Positions 37,201 to 48,063 of a stretch of 64,000 bases of DNA are shown here, in pieces. Position numbers and translations under genes: made by a program. Every line of letters begins with the position of its first letter. Positions within the stretch are counted from its first letter, which is position 1. Source of the DNA: Temnothorax longispinosus (lineage: Eukaryota; Arthropoda; Insecta; Hymenoptera; Formicidae); NCBI RefSeq assembly GCF_030848805.1, contig NW_027270132.1:62001-126000 (forward strand), given 5' to 3'. The notes beneath the pieces were generated by a model that did no database searches, had not been told where the DNA came from, and was given only the letters and a program-made list of their open reading frames with translations.

Positions 37201-38166
37201 ATGTTGGAAGACATTCAGAAGCCGAACGCAGTTTGTCTATTAATTAAGGCGTTGTACGGGCTTCGACAGTCAGGTAGGACCTGGCACGATACACTGAAGG
37301 AAAAGCTTGAACAACTCGGAGCTGTTCAATCGAAGGCCGATCCATGTGTATTTCTCATTGGACCTATCGAGGACGGAACATTTATCATCGTATACGTCGA
37401 TGATATAATAATCGCTTCTCGCGATACTGCGAAGATCGCTAAAATCAAGAGTCATCTCAGCGCTAACTTTGAGATCAAAGACCTGGGTGACGTCAAATAC
37501 TGCTTGGGTTTGGAATTCTTAAGAGAGAAGAATGAGATTGCCATAAGACAAAAAGGGTATATTAACGACATTCTCGCAAGATTCGGCATGCTCGACTGTA
37601 AGCCGGTGTCCACTCCAATGGATCCGGATGTAAAGCTGATCAAGGAGGAGGTCGGCACGGACTATCATCAACCCGAGGTTCCTTATCAAGAACTCATTGG
37701 GGCACTGATGTATCTGGCGACATCGACACGACCCGATATAGCTCATGCTGTCAGTCGCCTTAGCCAATTCAACAACTGTTACACGGAGACTCACTGGAGG
37801 GCAGCCAAGCGGGTGTTGCGATACCTCAAAGGGACTAATAATGTTGGTCTAGTTTATTCTGTTTTCAGTAATCCTCCCGAGATGTTCGCGGATGCTGACT
37901 GGGGTAACTGCAACATGGATCGTAAATCCTACACTGGTTACACCTTTCTATTGAGCGGTGGAGCCATCAGCTGGGAATCAAAGAAACAGCACACTGTGGC
38001 TCTATCAACAACTGAGGCCGAGTATATGGCTCTTTCTGAAGCAACAAAAGAAGCTCTATACATGGAAGGACTACTCGGAGAACTCGGGATAACTTTGGAT
38101 GAGAATCAATTAAATTTCAAGGAGTCCTATTTGTTCCATTACGCTATCTTTATTGCTTATGACTAG
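34267..38166 (+). CDS. copia gag-pol polyprotein, 1299 codons, C-terminus replaced
   Basis: One uninterrupted frame. In order: gag (DNYDTWKLQMRALLIKNDAW near residue 18, UBN2-type); a CCHC zinc knuckle CYKCHEKGHKASEC at about 228; an aspartic protease with WCIDSGCTSHMC at about 275; integrase with an HHCC finger (HRRMGH ... CEICIQG, about 420-460) and a D-D-E triad (HTDICGP at 483, QSDNGREY at 547, SPEQNGVAERK at 577); reverse transcriptase with LYGLRQSGRTW and the catalytic YVDDII at about 1042; and RNase H (FADADWG near 1208, STTEAEYMALSEA near 1247). After MEGLLGELGITLDE the last 17 or so residues are foreign, so the end of RNase H is lost. Otherwise the frame is intact, which points to recent insertion. 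Confidence 0.93.
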   Translation: MAANSVMRIEALGRDNYDTWKLQMRALLIKNDAWGYVSGEIAKPENAADVREWRTKDEKAKSDLILSIGASQLKLIKNCETSRELWIKLENTFQSKGPARKATLLKTLILKKMCEDGDVREHLHDFFDAVDKLSEMDVIINPDQLAIMMLYSLPSSFENFRVAIESRDELPTPENLRTKIVEEFDARKSTVTSNQDALLINRKKRNFSKHNSTNKEEQKKDKCFKFKCYKCHEKGHKASECPSQKADDKSKVSLLLTEDRSDVCQFADCTSKNRWCIDSGCTSHMCKDISLFTEINESKSGVLKLASDSSAKIQARGVAAIVTTANGKKSEVTLNETLHVPELRMNLLSVSKMTDRGYGVSFEKQRAIVTDQKGRTRLIAKRIGDLYYIDGESSDHCQEASTMSEESCHSVISTNTGEFWHRRMGHLNYRDLIQASKDGAIRGIDLRHVPEDLNCEICIQGKMTRPSFPKKSTRETEKLELIHTDICGPMRVTSNGGSRYFITFTDDHTRWTEIRFIKSKDQALEEFKAYQIFVEKQHGKKIKAIQSDNGREYVNKEFDEYLKTQGIQRRLTTAYSPEQNGVAERKNRTLVDSTRCLLLQSGLPPSFWAEAVSTANYIRNRCPTSKLNGRTPHEGWKGRAPTASYFKSFGCKVFCINKVPTRGKLDPRSKEGIFVGYSEESKGFRIWLTESKKIEITRDVKFLENHLGRAKTPFEDFYSQSTDMIPIDGVDVKLFSSYDNVEQRNIEEIAVEPEEAEPDEPEPGEADPGEEEIEEPEGGNEGLAQVRRRGRPRLIRTGRPGRPRKEYSHEAFEQAEVACVAEIPITQAMLDVNSSEWMDAMAAEVISLIKNNAWKITECPKDQRVVGSRFVLRNKYNSDGSIEKRKARVVARGFSQRPGIDYHETFAPVARMSSIRAVLAIAAQRDMKIEQLDVATAYLNGEIEETIYMEAPEYLEDILEHIICSRSVDSSIKETAKKMLEDIQKPNAVCLLIKALYGLRQSGRTWHDTLKEKLEQLGAVQSKADPCVFLIGPIEDGTFIIVYVDDIIIASRDTAKIAKIKSHLSANFEIKDLGDVKYCLGLEFLREKNEIAIRQKGYINDILARFGMLDCKPVSTPMDPDVKLIKEEVGTDYHQPEVPYQELIGALMYLATSTRPDIAHAVSRLSQFNNCYTETHWRAAKRVLRYLKGTNNVGLVYSVFSNPPEMFADADWGNCNMDRKSYTGYTFLLSGGAISWESKKQHTVALSTTEAEYMALSEATKEALYMEGLLGELGITLDENQLNFKESYLFHYAIFIAYD

Positions 38167-38304
38167 TTCTCTTTCATAACACGAAAGTTTTGTGTAATGG
38201 CCACTCAGATCGTTATGATTAAAATCTCTTTGAAGTTTTTATGTATACACAAGTGTTTACAAAAATAGAGAAGCTATTACAACATATTCTTAAAACCAAA
38301 TCAA

Positions 38305-38520
38305 GTCAAAAAGTCCTATATCACTTTTCCCTCCGACAACAATTTTATCGATCAGATAAGTTAAGTATTGAAAAAGTTACCAAATTTTCCTTAAATGTCA
38401 CAAAAAATATTAGTCAAATAAAAAAATGTATTACACAAAAGTTGTTCAAATTAATTAATAGAAAAAGATGATAAAAAAACATGGGAATTTCTATTTAAAA
38501 AATTAAAAGTAATGCCTACA
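38305..38520 (+). repeat. Dispersed repeat family X, copy 2 (partial)
   Basis: CACTTTTCCCTCCGA, AAAAGTTACCAAATTTTCCT, ACAAAAGTTGTTCAAATTA and AGAAAAAGAT match copy 1 at 30055 in order and spacing. It follows the truncated copia element closely. Nothing is recognised from 38521 to 39051. Confidence 0.6.
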
Positions 38521-39051
38521 CCCAAAATTAAATGAATATTACTCTACGTTATGTGTCCTTCAACTATAATCTAAGATATTTATTGGTGAGATGCATACTT
38601 TCAAAGATAACAGCTTGTAACGCTTTAAATGCCTCACCCTGTATATGCGGAGTGGAGCATTTAAACTATTTGGGATACGTTCCATTTAGCGCTAGCAACA
38701 CTCTTAGAATTATTTCATCCTTGTTGTTTAGCAAATGTTAAACAAGGACGGATGATGCTCATGCACAAGCGTCACGAGCACCAAATGAAACCTACTCTTA
38801 AAATGTTACAAGCTATTTATCTCTGAAAGTACACGTCATGGCACAAATGTTTTACACAAAGGTTGTACCTATTGTCTGAAGAGAGACAAATAATGGTAAA
38901 ATCAATTTTCGAAAAATCAATTTTTTAAGATAACATAATTAAATATATATCGTTGCCACAATACGCACGCATGCGCGTACGCGCGCACATGTACAATATA
39001 TGTATGTATACCGTATATTTTAGTAGTGCGTTACATACAAATTTTACTCAC

Positions 39052-40373
39052 GGTCGAAAAGTTACTATGTTTGAATGCGGAAGTTTCTGCCGAGAATATT
39101 ATACTTGCCAATACGTTCGCCTATAACAATTGTACGCAGCATTAAAAAGGTTATTACACCAATTTCGCTTATATTATATTTGTAATATGTATACTAATAC
39201 CTGATTGCATGTCAAATGACAGATGCGACTTATAGCAATAATTTGAAGTGATGAAATTAGTATCACATACGGGATATAAAGTAACAGCATGTTGTTAAGT
39301 ATATCTTTTCCATTAAAAACAATGCTGAAGACATTAGTTGTAATGTCCATTAACATACACGTGATCCAAATAAGCAACTGTGGGTTGTAATAAAAAGTGA
39401 GATGATTTGTTGCATCGTGAAGGTAACGATGTAACCGCTGGAGATTCACGATGGCAAGCCTGTCGGCAAATAATCTGATATTGATGCCAACAGTCATCCC
39501 TATGTACATAAAACCTTTTATTAAGATTATTTATTATATACCATAAACATACACGCGTGTGCGCGTGATAAATATACTTAATATATTTATATGTTATATA
39601 TAAATTAAATATATATAGATAAAAAGTATTTTATTTTTAGATATTAACTTAGATATTTAGGAACATTTTTAATATAAGTTCTTAATACTAGCATTTGAGA
39701 ATCGTTATTGATTGAGTTAACTTGATTCGATTTGTTCAACGGTTTCGAATTGATCAATTGACAATAATATACCAATCAATCCATAACACAGCCTGTTGAG
39801 ATGATGAAATCTGCGACGCAATGCATCGTATAAGAAGTAAAATTTCGCGATTTCCATGGAGAATGATATTCGTGTTACGCATATCATCATAAATTCAAAC
39901 AAAACTGTTTTGTTTAAAGTTTTGTTTCTAGCATTAAATATTATTATTAGTAAGATAGGTATGAACCAAGCGCCGAAGATCAATATCATAATCAGCCATT
40001 GCATATAGTGATTCTTTCGTTTGTCATCAGTGCACCAATGATAATGCTGTATTAAATTATCGAATTTACGAGTTGTGGATATAGTACGTTCAAATTCCAT
40101 ATGTCGCAGACACGAAAACAATGCCGTTAGAATCATATAGGAAGACCGGCTGTATAGATTCAATTGTTTTAGAACACATCCCATATTAGTCTCACACACA
40201 GTTAAATAAGTGTTAAATGTATAATATCCTCCGGCGCAATACATCCCGCACGCGATCAGTGAGTACACTGCCAGTGGGTGAAAAATTTTGAATATCGATA
40301 ATTCATCGATCGTGTGTGGATGACAGCCACAAAGGCGCGATATGTATAGCAACCATCGACAATTTTCCAGCAT
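39052..40373 (-). CDS. Gustatory receptor, last exon not found
   Basis: Minus-strand exons 40373-39722, 39499-39201 and 39120-39052, joined in phase through canonical sites. Exon 1 begins MLENCRWLLYISRLCGCHPH and contains several hydrophobic helices (for example WLIMILIFGAWFIPILLIII). Exon 2 carries LQRLHRYLHDATNHLTFYYN, typical of the intracellular loop of insect gustatory receptors, and two more helices. Exon 3 (ANVLASIIFSAE) matches the short penultimate exon, and a good donor GTGAGT follows. The family's final exon, with the TY-x5-QF motif in the last helix, is not seen in the 500 bp downstream. These are ligand-gated ion channels in chemosensory neurons, of about 380-420 residues; here about 340 are present. 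Without the last exon the copy may be a pseudogene. Confidence 0.75.
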
Positions 40374-43264
40374 GATTTCACAAGAACTGACTTTGTTGCT
40401 ATGATCATTGCTAACATATCGCTATGTTTCACTCATGCTGGCGATAGAGCGCAGATAAATCTGTTTATTACTTCAAACGGGGCTAATAACGGTAATTTGT
40501 CTCTATTGCGCGTAGATCTCAGAGATAGTGATAAAATACTACATGAGAAATCTGACAATGTTTCTCTTTCATGATTCCAAGCTGATCGAAAAAGCGAAAC
40601 ATGCGAGCATTAAAGTGCTTCTGTATTCGTTGAATTACAATTAGCTCTTTTAAAATGTCCTTTTCTATATAATAGCGATAACATTTTGTAACTATTATGC
40701 CGTGATACATATATAACAATCAGATAACTGAAACACACGCAACCATTTAATTGCGACGTTTGCTCGTAATTGATTCCATGCAATCTTCATCATTTTTGTT
40801 ACTATTAATAGTATTATTGATAAAACTACATAGTTATGACCTCACCGATTTAAATGACCATTACACATATATTATCAAGAATACGCGAAAAAAATAGACA
40901 AATTTAAGTTTCGATATAAGACAATGATCAAGCTAAAAAATACGCGACGCATAAAACAAGGTCAAGCCACTTCCGATATATGTAATTTTTATAATATCCG
41001 TTGCAATAAAATAATTGATCGCGCATTTAAACTCTAATTCCCGTTTTACTTTCAACGGCGAGATAGACAAGCTTAAAAAAATCACGAGCAAAACCGTGTT
41101 ATCACTGCGTTCAATGGAGGCTAACTGGCCCAATGATTTCACCAGATCAAGATCCCTCCTATCCGCCAAGTGGCATGCCAGGTAGTATCCGACATAGAGA
41201 AGAACGGATTCACATAGTGGAGAGCGAGCTGTGCTCTGCTTCTGTCGTATTTCATAGGATCAATCTGCGAAAGAAAGTTAAGTGACCCGTTGAATACCAA
41301 AGACCTCGCTGCAGGAGGAAACGAATCTCGAATCTTCCGGACTGCTGCGATAGCAGCCATTTCGGCAGCCAGTTAACGGCAAACTTTTACCTCTTTCCAA
41401 ATATAGTATTATGCAATTCCCGAATGTTTTCACGATTTAATTGGTATTTATTATAACTTCTTACAAAATCAAGATACGCGTGCGAAAATATATTCTTCCG
41501 TTATTAAAAAAAATACATATATATTTTATTACAAAAATTATGGATAGAACAATTCCTCCCGAAGAGTGGTTACAAATAATTTCATTGTAGTTTACTATTA
41601 TATGTGCGAGTACGAAAGTTTTCGAGTACCGACTGTTCGAGATGAATCGAACCGATAACAGTGAGATTTCAATTAATTTCGTAGTTAAATATTTAATGGC
41701 ATAAAACTCATGTAATTTTTAATTTTTCTGTGATATTTAATCAATTATAATAAGTAATTAAGTAGAATTATCTAAATATTAAATGCAACATTTAGATAAT
41801 TAGAACTGTCAAAATCTTACAGATATCAGGATACCCAATCGATTTGTCTCGAATTTATTAAGTACTCGCACATTTTTATTTACGTTTATCACAATATTAT
41901 AGTAATTTGTTTCAATAAGTATAAACCTCTTTTTCATAAAATTTTAGCAACTGAACAAGTTATATAAAAATTTCTTACGTAACATGTCATACATTGCATA
42001 TGTATCTTATTACATTAGAAATTAATTAAATAACCTAAAAATATATTAAATAACCTGAGAAATTAAAAAATTAATTAAAGTTCTGGAATGGCAAAATGTC
42101 CAGTGCCTGAAAAAGTTTCTTAAAAGAAACTAAAGATTAAATAAAAATATATATCCATTTGTAACTACTTCTTTTTTAAAGGAGTTATATGAAACGACCC
42201 TTTGGTCGTTTCGAGTTTTGACCAAAGTTAAGTTTTTAATTTCTTTAGTATAATTCAAATTTGTCTATAAACAGTAACTATCCATGTTCAATCTGCTAAG
42301 TTTTTTTTAGCATTAAAGTAACATTAATATTAATTAACGGGAGAATATTTAATAAGGAAAATAAAGTCTTTTCTCTCAGAATATGCTGTTTAATCGATTT
42401 CGTGATTTTACTTTAAAAATTACGTAGTTGTCATCAACTTATTGCCGAAACCACTGCTTCTGGAAACCGCCAAGAAAACTCGAAATTAATTTCGGCCCTG
42501 CAACAAAAACCCTTAGATTCAACGAGACACCAAACTAGGCGCCGAAGATGGGTTCTATAGAAACTGATGAGAAATAACTCTCTACGACAAAAATCGTTAC
42601 GACTCTCCATCAGTATAAAACCACGCATTTGCGTCCATCTGACGCGAGAAACAGCGATAAGGCCCTATCACCGAGGCAGCGATCGCGTCTATGAACATGA
42701 CAATAACACGGTATTTGTATAAACTTTTAACGATTTAATGTATTTAACACCGAACGTAATTTAAGAAGATTTCTTTAACAAATTGTTTAATATTATGCGA
42801 AATTCGCGAAAATGTTTTATCGAGAACGAGATAAAATAAACGTTTCAAATTATAATTTTTTATAACGGGCAACAATCTGAAATCCGAAATTTCGCAAAAA
42901 TATGTTAATTTTATTTGTTATTTGACTATTTCATAATATGTAAGACGCGGATGTTGACTTTCATGAACAAAAATATTATAGGTAAATGATCATTGTCTAG
43001 CATCGAACCTTTTCACACTTTTATTAAATAAATTATACTACTTATCATAATAGTAATAATTTCCAATACGAAATTTTGAATAAAATATCTCCCGAATTTA
43101 TTAACAATCTTTTAGTAAATAAAAATTACTTTAGTAAATAAAAGCTTTCAAGTAAATGTTTATCAAACGTGATTCTCGCCTTATTATACGCATCCGTTTA
43201 CATTTATACATTAAATATTACATTATTTCTATAATTCTTTATATATACAATATAGGTATATACA
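40374..43264. other. No gene recognised
   Basis: AT-rich DNA. Open frames at 40519-40719 and 40933-41360 on the minus strand have hydrophobic segments but no family I know, and frames that do not join. A hairpin, CGAAACGACC-CTTTGG-TCGTTTCG, lies at about 42192. Weak inverted repeats (ATGTGCGAGTAC and GTACTCGCACAT) are at about 41609 and 41862. Confidence 0.4.
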
Positions 43265-43592
43265 TAATGTACCTATACCGTGCCAAACATTTCAGAACGG
43301 CCAATTATCTAAAACAGTATTGGTTTATTGGAATAAAAGTTTCAGATAAAAGTTGGAGAGTTTAAAGGCGACTAATAGATGATCTTATTAGATTTTGGAC
43401 CCGAAGCCTGTGTTTAACTCACAATCAGTAGAGTCCAAGTTAAATTATTTTAATGGAATTTTTTATTGTATTATCTTTTTCATTGTATTATCTTTTTCTG
43501 CTAATTAATTTGAACAACTTTTGTCTGAAACTTTTTTTATTTCTCTAATACTTTTTAAGATATAATAAGCTTATATAGAGAGCAAACCATCA
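43265..43592 (-). repeat. Dispersed repeat family X, copy 3 (inverted)
   Basis: The complement matches copy 1 in order: AAAGATAATACAATAAAAAA, TTTAACTTGGAC, CCAAAATCTAATAAGATC, AACTTTTATCTGAAAC, AATTGGCCGTTC. It ends just before the ankyrin pseudogene. Confidence 0.65.
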
Positions 43593-44240
43593 GCGTCCAT
43601 TGCTGTTAATAATGATGACATAATACAGCTGTTCAGCGCTTATAAAGATTTGATTAAAATAGCTGATGCCAATAATAAAGACATTGATGGAAGAACACCG
43701 TTACACTACACTGTTAGCAATGGACAGGCAAGTGTTGTGAACACATTATGTGTCTTACTAAAAAACGGAGCTTGTGTTAATCAAGTTACTAATAAAGGTG
43801 ATATAATATTACACACTGCTACTTCTAAAGGTTTTAAAAAAATTTTTGAAGTTTTATTACAACATGTAAGAGTTATGATAAATTAAACAATTTTTTCAAT
43901 ACTAAAACCGCTGCTAGTGGCGCTACATCGCTTCACGTTGCAGCCAAAAATGATTTTTTGAATATTACCAATTTATAACATTAAAAATAATGAAGATAAA
44001 ACACCTCTTGATCTTTCTGATGACCAAAACGTTAATGAATTACTGAAACTAGTTGAAGAAATGTTTAGAGATGCAAAAAATGATAATGTTGAAATAATCA
44101 GCAAATTAAAAGCGATAAAACCGGATGAGTATATAGTAACAAATGCTCATAATAATCAAGGAAATACGTTATTGCAAGTTGCTATAGCTAATGAACACAA
44201 CAATGTTGCGAGTAAGTTGTCAGAAATGCTAAAAAAGTGA
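43593..44240 (+). pseudogene. Ankyrin-repeat gene remnant, endosymbiont-like
   Basis: At least four ankyrin-type units: DIDGRTPLHYTVSNGQASVV, TNKGDIILHTATSKGFKKIF, SGATSLHVAAKNDFLNI and NEDKTPLDLSDDQNVNELL, followed by EEMFRDAKNDNVEIISKLK and NNQGNTLLQVAIANEHNNVA and a stop at about 44238. Frames change near 43875 and 43965, the second with a small deletion inside a repeat. No introns are needed and no animal domain accompanies it. The spacing and the terminal block recall ankyrin proteins of Wolbachia and relatives, a common source of transferred genes in insects, but that is from memory. A decayed host or transposon ankyrin gene is the alternative. Confidence 0.6.
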
Positions 44241-44335
44241 GATGAAAATTAGCAACTTGTCAATATAAAAAAGAGAATTAAAAGCTTAAAACTTTAAGGA
44301 TGTTTTATATATTTGTCACCATGCCAGGGTACTGT

Positions 44336-44450
44336 CGGCTAATCACCCCGTACATCTGAATTTAAAGCGATTACTGAAACCTTATAAGAGATTTTATGTT
44401 CCACTTGGGATTTAAAAAAACTAATCATTATCACCATGTACATACAAACA
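44336..44450. repeat. Dispersed repeat family Y, intact copy
   Basis: AATCACCCCGTACATCTGAA to ATCATTATCACCATGTACAT. A second copy at 48064-48760 matches at about 85% and is split by a TA element. The two copies bracket the kelch-like gene in the same orientation. Nature unknown. Confidence 0.7.
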
Positions 44451-44750
44451 AGTGCCAAATATAATGTTTGATAGTTACAATGGTTGAAATTTTTTCAATA
44501 CAGTACGAAAATGTAAAAATCCTATAAAAATTGTTACATGCTAAGAAGAAATATAATACTTATTTAAATGTAGATGTATCTAAAATTGTTTCAGGAAAAT
44601 AACAATGTGACTAATTTAACATGCATGCAATATCACAAGAGAGCAGATTCTGTCATATTTCTGAAACACCTAAATCATTTGCAATTACAAATATAAATTG
44701 CATAATTAGCAAGTGCAATTACTGATCGTTTAGTAAAAATAATCTACATG

Positions 44751-47700
44751 TCATTGGGTTAAATTTTTTACAACAGCAACACAGAGTTCCGCACGGCCAG
44801 TCTTAAGAGGAGCAACCTATAAACATAAAAAAGGTTTAAGTTTACAAAATATATTTACAATTATTTCTATTTACCCTATTCAATTACAGGAATAGTTTAT
44901 ATACTCACAGGTTCCCATTCGTTGAGATGTGGATCGTAGGCTTCCACTAGTGTGAGACATTGTTGGCCGTCGTATCCTCCCACGGCCATAAGTCGGTCAC
45001 CTAATACGCACACACCAACTTCACTCCGGGGCACACTCATTGGCGCAACCATAGTCCACGTATCGGTTTTAGGATCATATCTATATTGTTACATCGCATT
45101 ATATATAACTTGAAAGTTTTAACATATAATGTAACAGCAGCTTTATACCTTTCTACACAGTCGAATCTGCTAAAATTGGGATTGCTAGCTGAACTGTCGT
45201 TACCACCGAGTGCATAAAGACAACCATTCACTACTCCTACGCCTACACCGTCTCGTCTCTTCGACATAGGTGCGCACGGTGTCCATTTGTTTGTGTGCGG
45301 ATCGTAACATTCTACTGTATTTAAGCAGGAACTGATATTTCTTCCTCCTACAGCGTACAATCTAAAACATCATAAAAAATTTAATATCAAATTTTATTTT
45401 AAAAAAATTAATATTTAATCAGATTTAAAGTTAATAAAATATTATTTATACGAAGGCACGTACTAAAAAGGAAATTAAAATAATTGAAAACAGATATGAC
45501 ATATAAATTTAATAATTTATCTGTAAAGACTTACTTATCATTTAACACAGCTACACCGACTCCAAATCTTTGTACGGACATAGGACATATTGAACTCCAC
45601 CACTGACCTGTTCCCGGATCCCATCTCTCTACCGCATTAAGAAAACAATAACCGTCGTAACCACCAACAGCATATAAAAATCCACCTAAGACTGCCATTC
45701 CTGAGAAAGAATATTATAACGTATTTGCCAGGGTTTGATTATGAATAAATGAAATAAATTGCACATTAATTTTGCAAATTCTCATGCATTTGCACATACC
45801 TAATCCTGATCGATGAACATTCATAGGTGGTAGAGTGCTCCACGTAAGAGTGGAGAAATCGAAGCATTCTACTGTGTTCAATATATTAAAATTGTCGTGA
45901 CCGCCCGCGACAATCAATTTCTTATCGAATACCACTGCACCAAATACTAATCTGTCGCTCATGGCTGCTAAAAATCTCCAGGCATTATCGCGTAATGAAA
46001 ATGCATCTATAGATGTTGCACCTAGAAAGTACGTTGCAAATTATTTCGCTTGGAAAAAGTAAAATAGTGCGACAATATTAACATAATATATTTTCTTTAC
46101 ATTACATTACATGTGATTGATTAATTATTATCAGTTATGCAATTAATATTAAATAATTCATTTTGGATATAATAAATTACCTTCATTACCTACTCATTAC
46201 CTTCATTACCTTCATTGGCCATATCCCTCCGACAGCTAACAACGTACCCACAGTGGCTTTTCTGGGTTTCGTTCTGTCTGTTTGAAGCAAAAATCTTCGC
46301 TCAGGCAGCAAATGATACTTCAATGCTTCCATTACTAATTCCTGCACCATTCTTTGGTCTTTGAACATTTCGTTACTCTCAATCTTGTCAGCTATAAACT
46401 GTTTTGATTTATTAGTTATAAGCTAATGCACAAGTTCTGTCGAGTGAAAAAATTGAGCTGTCGATGAACTTACCGCGGGTGATAGCAACGGTAATTTGAC
46501 TAAACCTAATAATTTACTGGCATCTTTGCTCCTGTTTTCTGGATCGTGTTCCAGCCAAGTCACTAGAGCCTGAAATAATAATAAAACAATAACAATTCTA
46601 TTTACTCTGTATCTCAGCTTAGGTATTTTAATTGCATTTGTATGAAATATTTGCTCAAACAATTATAGAAATACATATTTGTATATTTATGATCAATAGT
46701 ATAAAAAACTTATAGCTATGATAACATCTGCTCCTTAATATTTCATATAAATTGGTTCGCTCAACAAACAGTTGTCTTACATGAAAGATAGTTTCTTCCG
46801 ACGGAACATTAAGATCCTCAGACTCAAGTAACTTCGCAACTTCATTGGCAGATAGCAGTAAGAATTCTTGATTTTTTGTAACTTCCATGAAATGTTCGGT
46901 AGTGTATGCATGTGCGTATTCAACCAATTCCGAACAACCCTGCGTATCAGCGAACATCCGTATGCCCAGACAGTTGCTTGGGTGAAGTTGTTTGACGAGA
47001 AACTGACAGCACGCTTTAATAACTGGATTCAGTTGTAACAAACATGCTGTTGCAAGTAGAGTCTCTACGCTATCTTCCTGCAATTCTATGCAACCTGCAA
47101 GTATACAAAAACATTAAGAATTGATAAGAAATCCAAAATTAACAAGAACGGCTTAAAAAATATATCTGCAAATGCCTTTATCGTAACGTTAATATTCATG
47201 AAATGTTTTCTTACATGAAACATATCTTCTCAAGCAGAATTACCTGTATAACAATAAAGAACCAAAGCCCATAAAGCATCTCCATCAACATCCATTAATT
47301 CTATTTCATTTTGTGCCGACTCTCGCAGAGGGTTTGTGAACATGGCAGCAAAATATTCTGAGCCAGCACTGAGTACTAATCGATGAGCTGGGACACGCTT
47401 ATTTCCTAAGAAAAGCACAGAACAGAGAAATAAAATATGAGGAATGGGATGTCACAAGTTCATCGAGTGAGAAGAATATTTTCAATATGTTGTGTACAAA
47501 ATATACTCTCTCTTCAATTTTTACTGGTTAAAAACTTTGAATAACAACTTTTAATAATAAAAATAATTTTTCTTTGAATCTCTTAATTATATATAAAAAT
47601 ATACATAAAATTATATTAGAAAATGCACATTTTATGTAAACAAATTGGTATAAAATAATAACTCTCCTCGTTTTTATTAATTAAAACGTTTGATTAACCA

Positions 47701-47911
47701 TTATCATATAAATCATTACAAGTCCAATTGACAGTTGACACATAAGTGCGTTAATTGTTATCAAAACAAAAAGCATCCCGGAGCCCGGTAAAGGGCGGGT
47801 ACACTCACCCGCGATCAGCGTGACGTCTGTCAGCTGTTGCTTGTGCAGATAACTCTCCATAATTTGGAGGCTACTTTCCGCGTGCTTCGGCGAGATGGAC
47901 ACACATGACAT
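44751..47911 (-). CDS. Kelch-like protein, KLHL1/4/5 group (one frameshift in exon 5)
   Basis: Ten minus-strand coding exons: 47911-47809, 47405-47244, 47094-46781, 46569-46474, 46398-46210, 46021-45800, 45700-45535, 45361-45149, 45080-44909 and 44816-44751 (stop TGA). Sites are canonical. Order: BTB domain (LTDVTLIAG, VPAHRLVLSAGSEYFAAMF), BACK domain (SNCLGIRMFADTQGC, NVPSEETIFHALVTWLEHD), then six kelch blades with the usual GG doublets (KLIVAGGHDNFNILNTVECF, FLYAVGGYDGYCFLNAVERW, LYAVGGRNISS, LYALGGNDSSASN, LMAVGGYDGQQC). Such proteins are substrate adaptors of CUL3 ubiquitin ligases or bind actin. Exon 5 reads HLLPERRFLLQTDRTKPRKA-VGTLLAVGG, then must lose frame at GGAGGGATATGG (about 46220-46230) to continue as MANEG-ATSIDAFSLRDN. 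A GTAATGAAG repeat at the donor follows. All other exons are clean, so an assembly error is likely. Confidence 0.9.
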
Positions 47912-48063
47912 TGTGGGGTAATTATTTAAAATACGCGCTGCACCTAGAATATCAATAAAATTATGCTCATTCGACGAGTTTTGACACGAAACGAAAGAAT
48001 CTGGCAGAAAAATGAGGCGGTCTGCCCTGCGAAGCGAGATATTTAGCGTTAAAGTTGACCACT

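Larger units (their letters stand above)
33468..38166 (+). mobile_element. Ty1/copia retrotransposon, 3'-truncated
   Basis: A 5' LTR (33468-33706), a primer-binding site, a minisatellite leader and a long gag-pol ORF follow in the normal order. The 3' part stops inside RNase H at about 38115 and neither a polypurine tract nor a 3' LTR is found. The following sequence (38170-38230) is unrelated AT-rich DNA, and family X repeat begins at about 38305. Confidence 0.9.

Noticed and set aside
40519..41360. Minus-strand open frames with hydrophobic segments upstream of the gustatory receptor.
   Set aside because: Frames do not join through credible splice sites and no family is recognisable, so I did not call a gene.
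41600..41880. Possible foldback element with ATGTGCGAGTAC ends.
   Set aside because: Arms match over only about 12 bases plus scattered positions; no duplication is seen.
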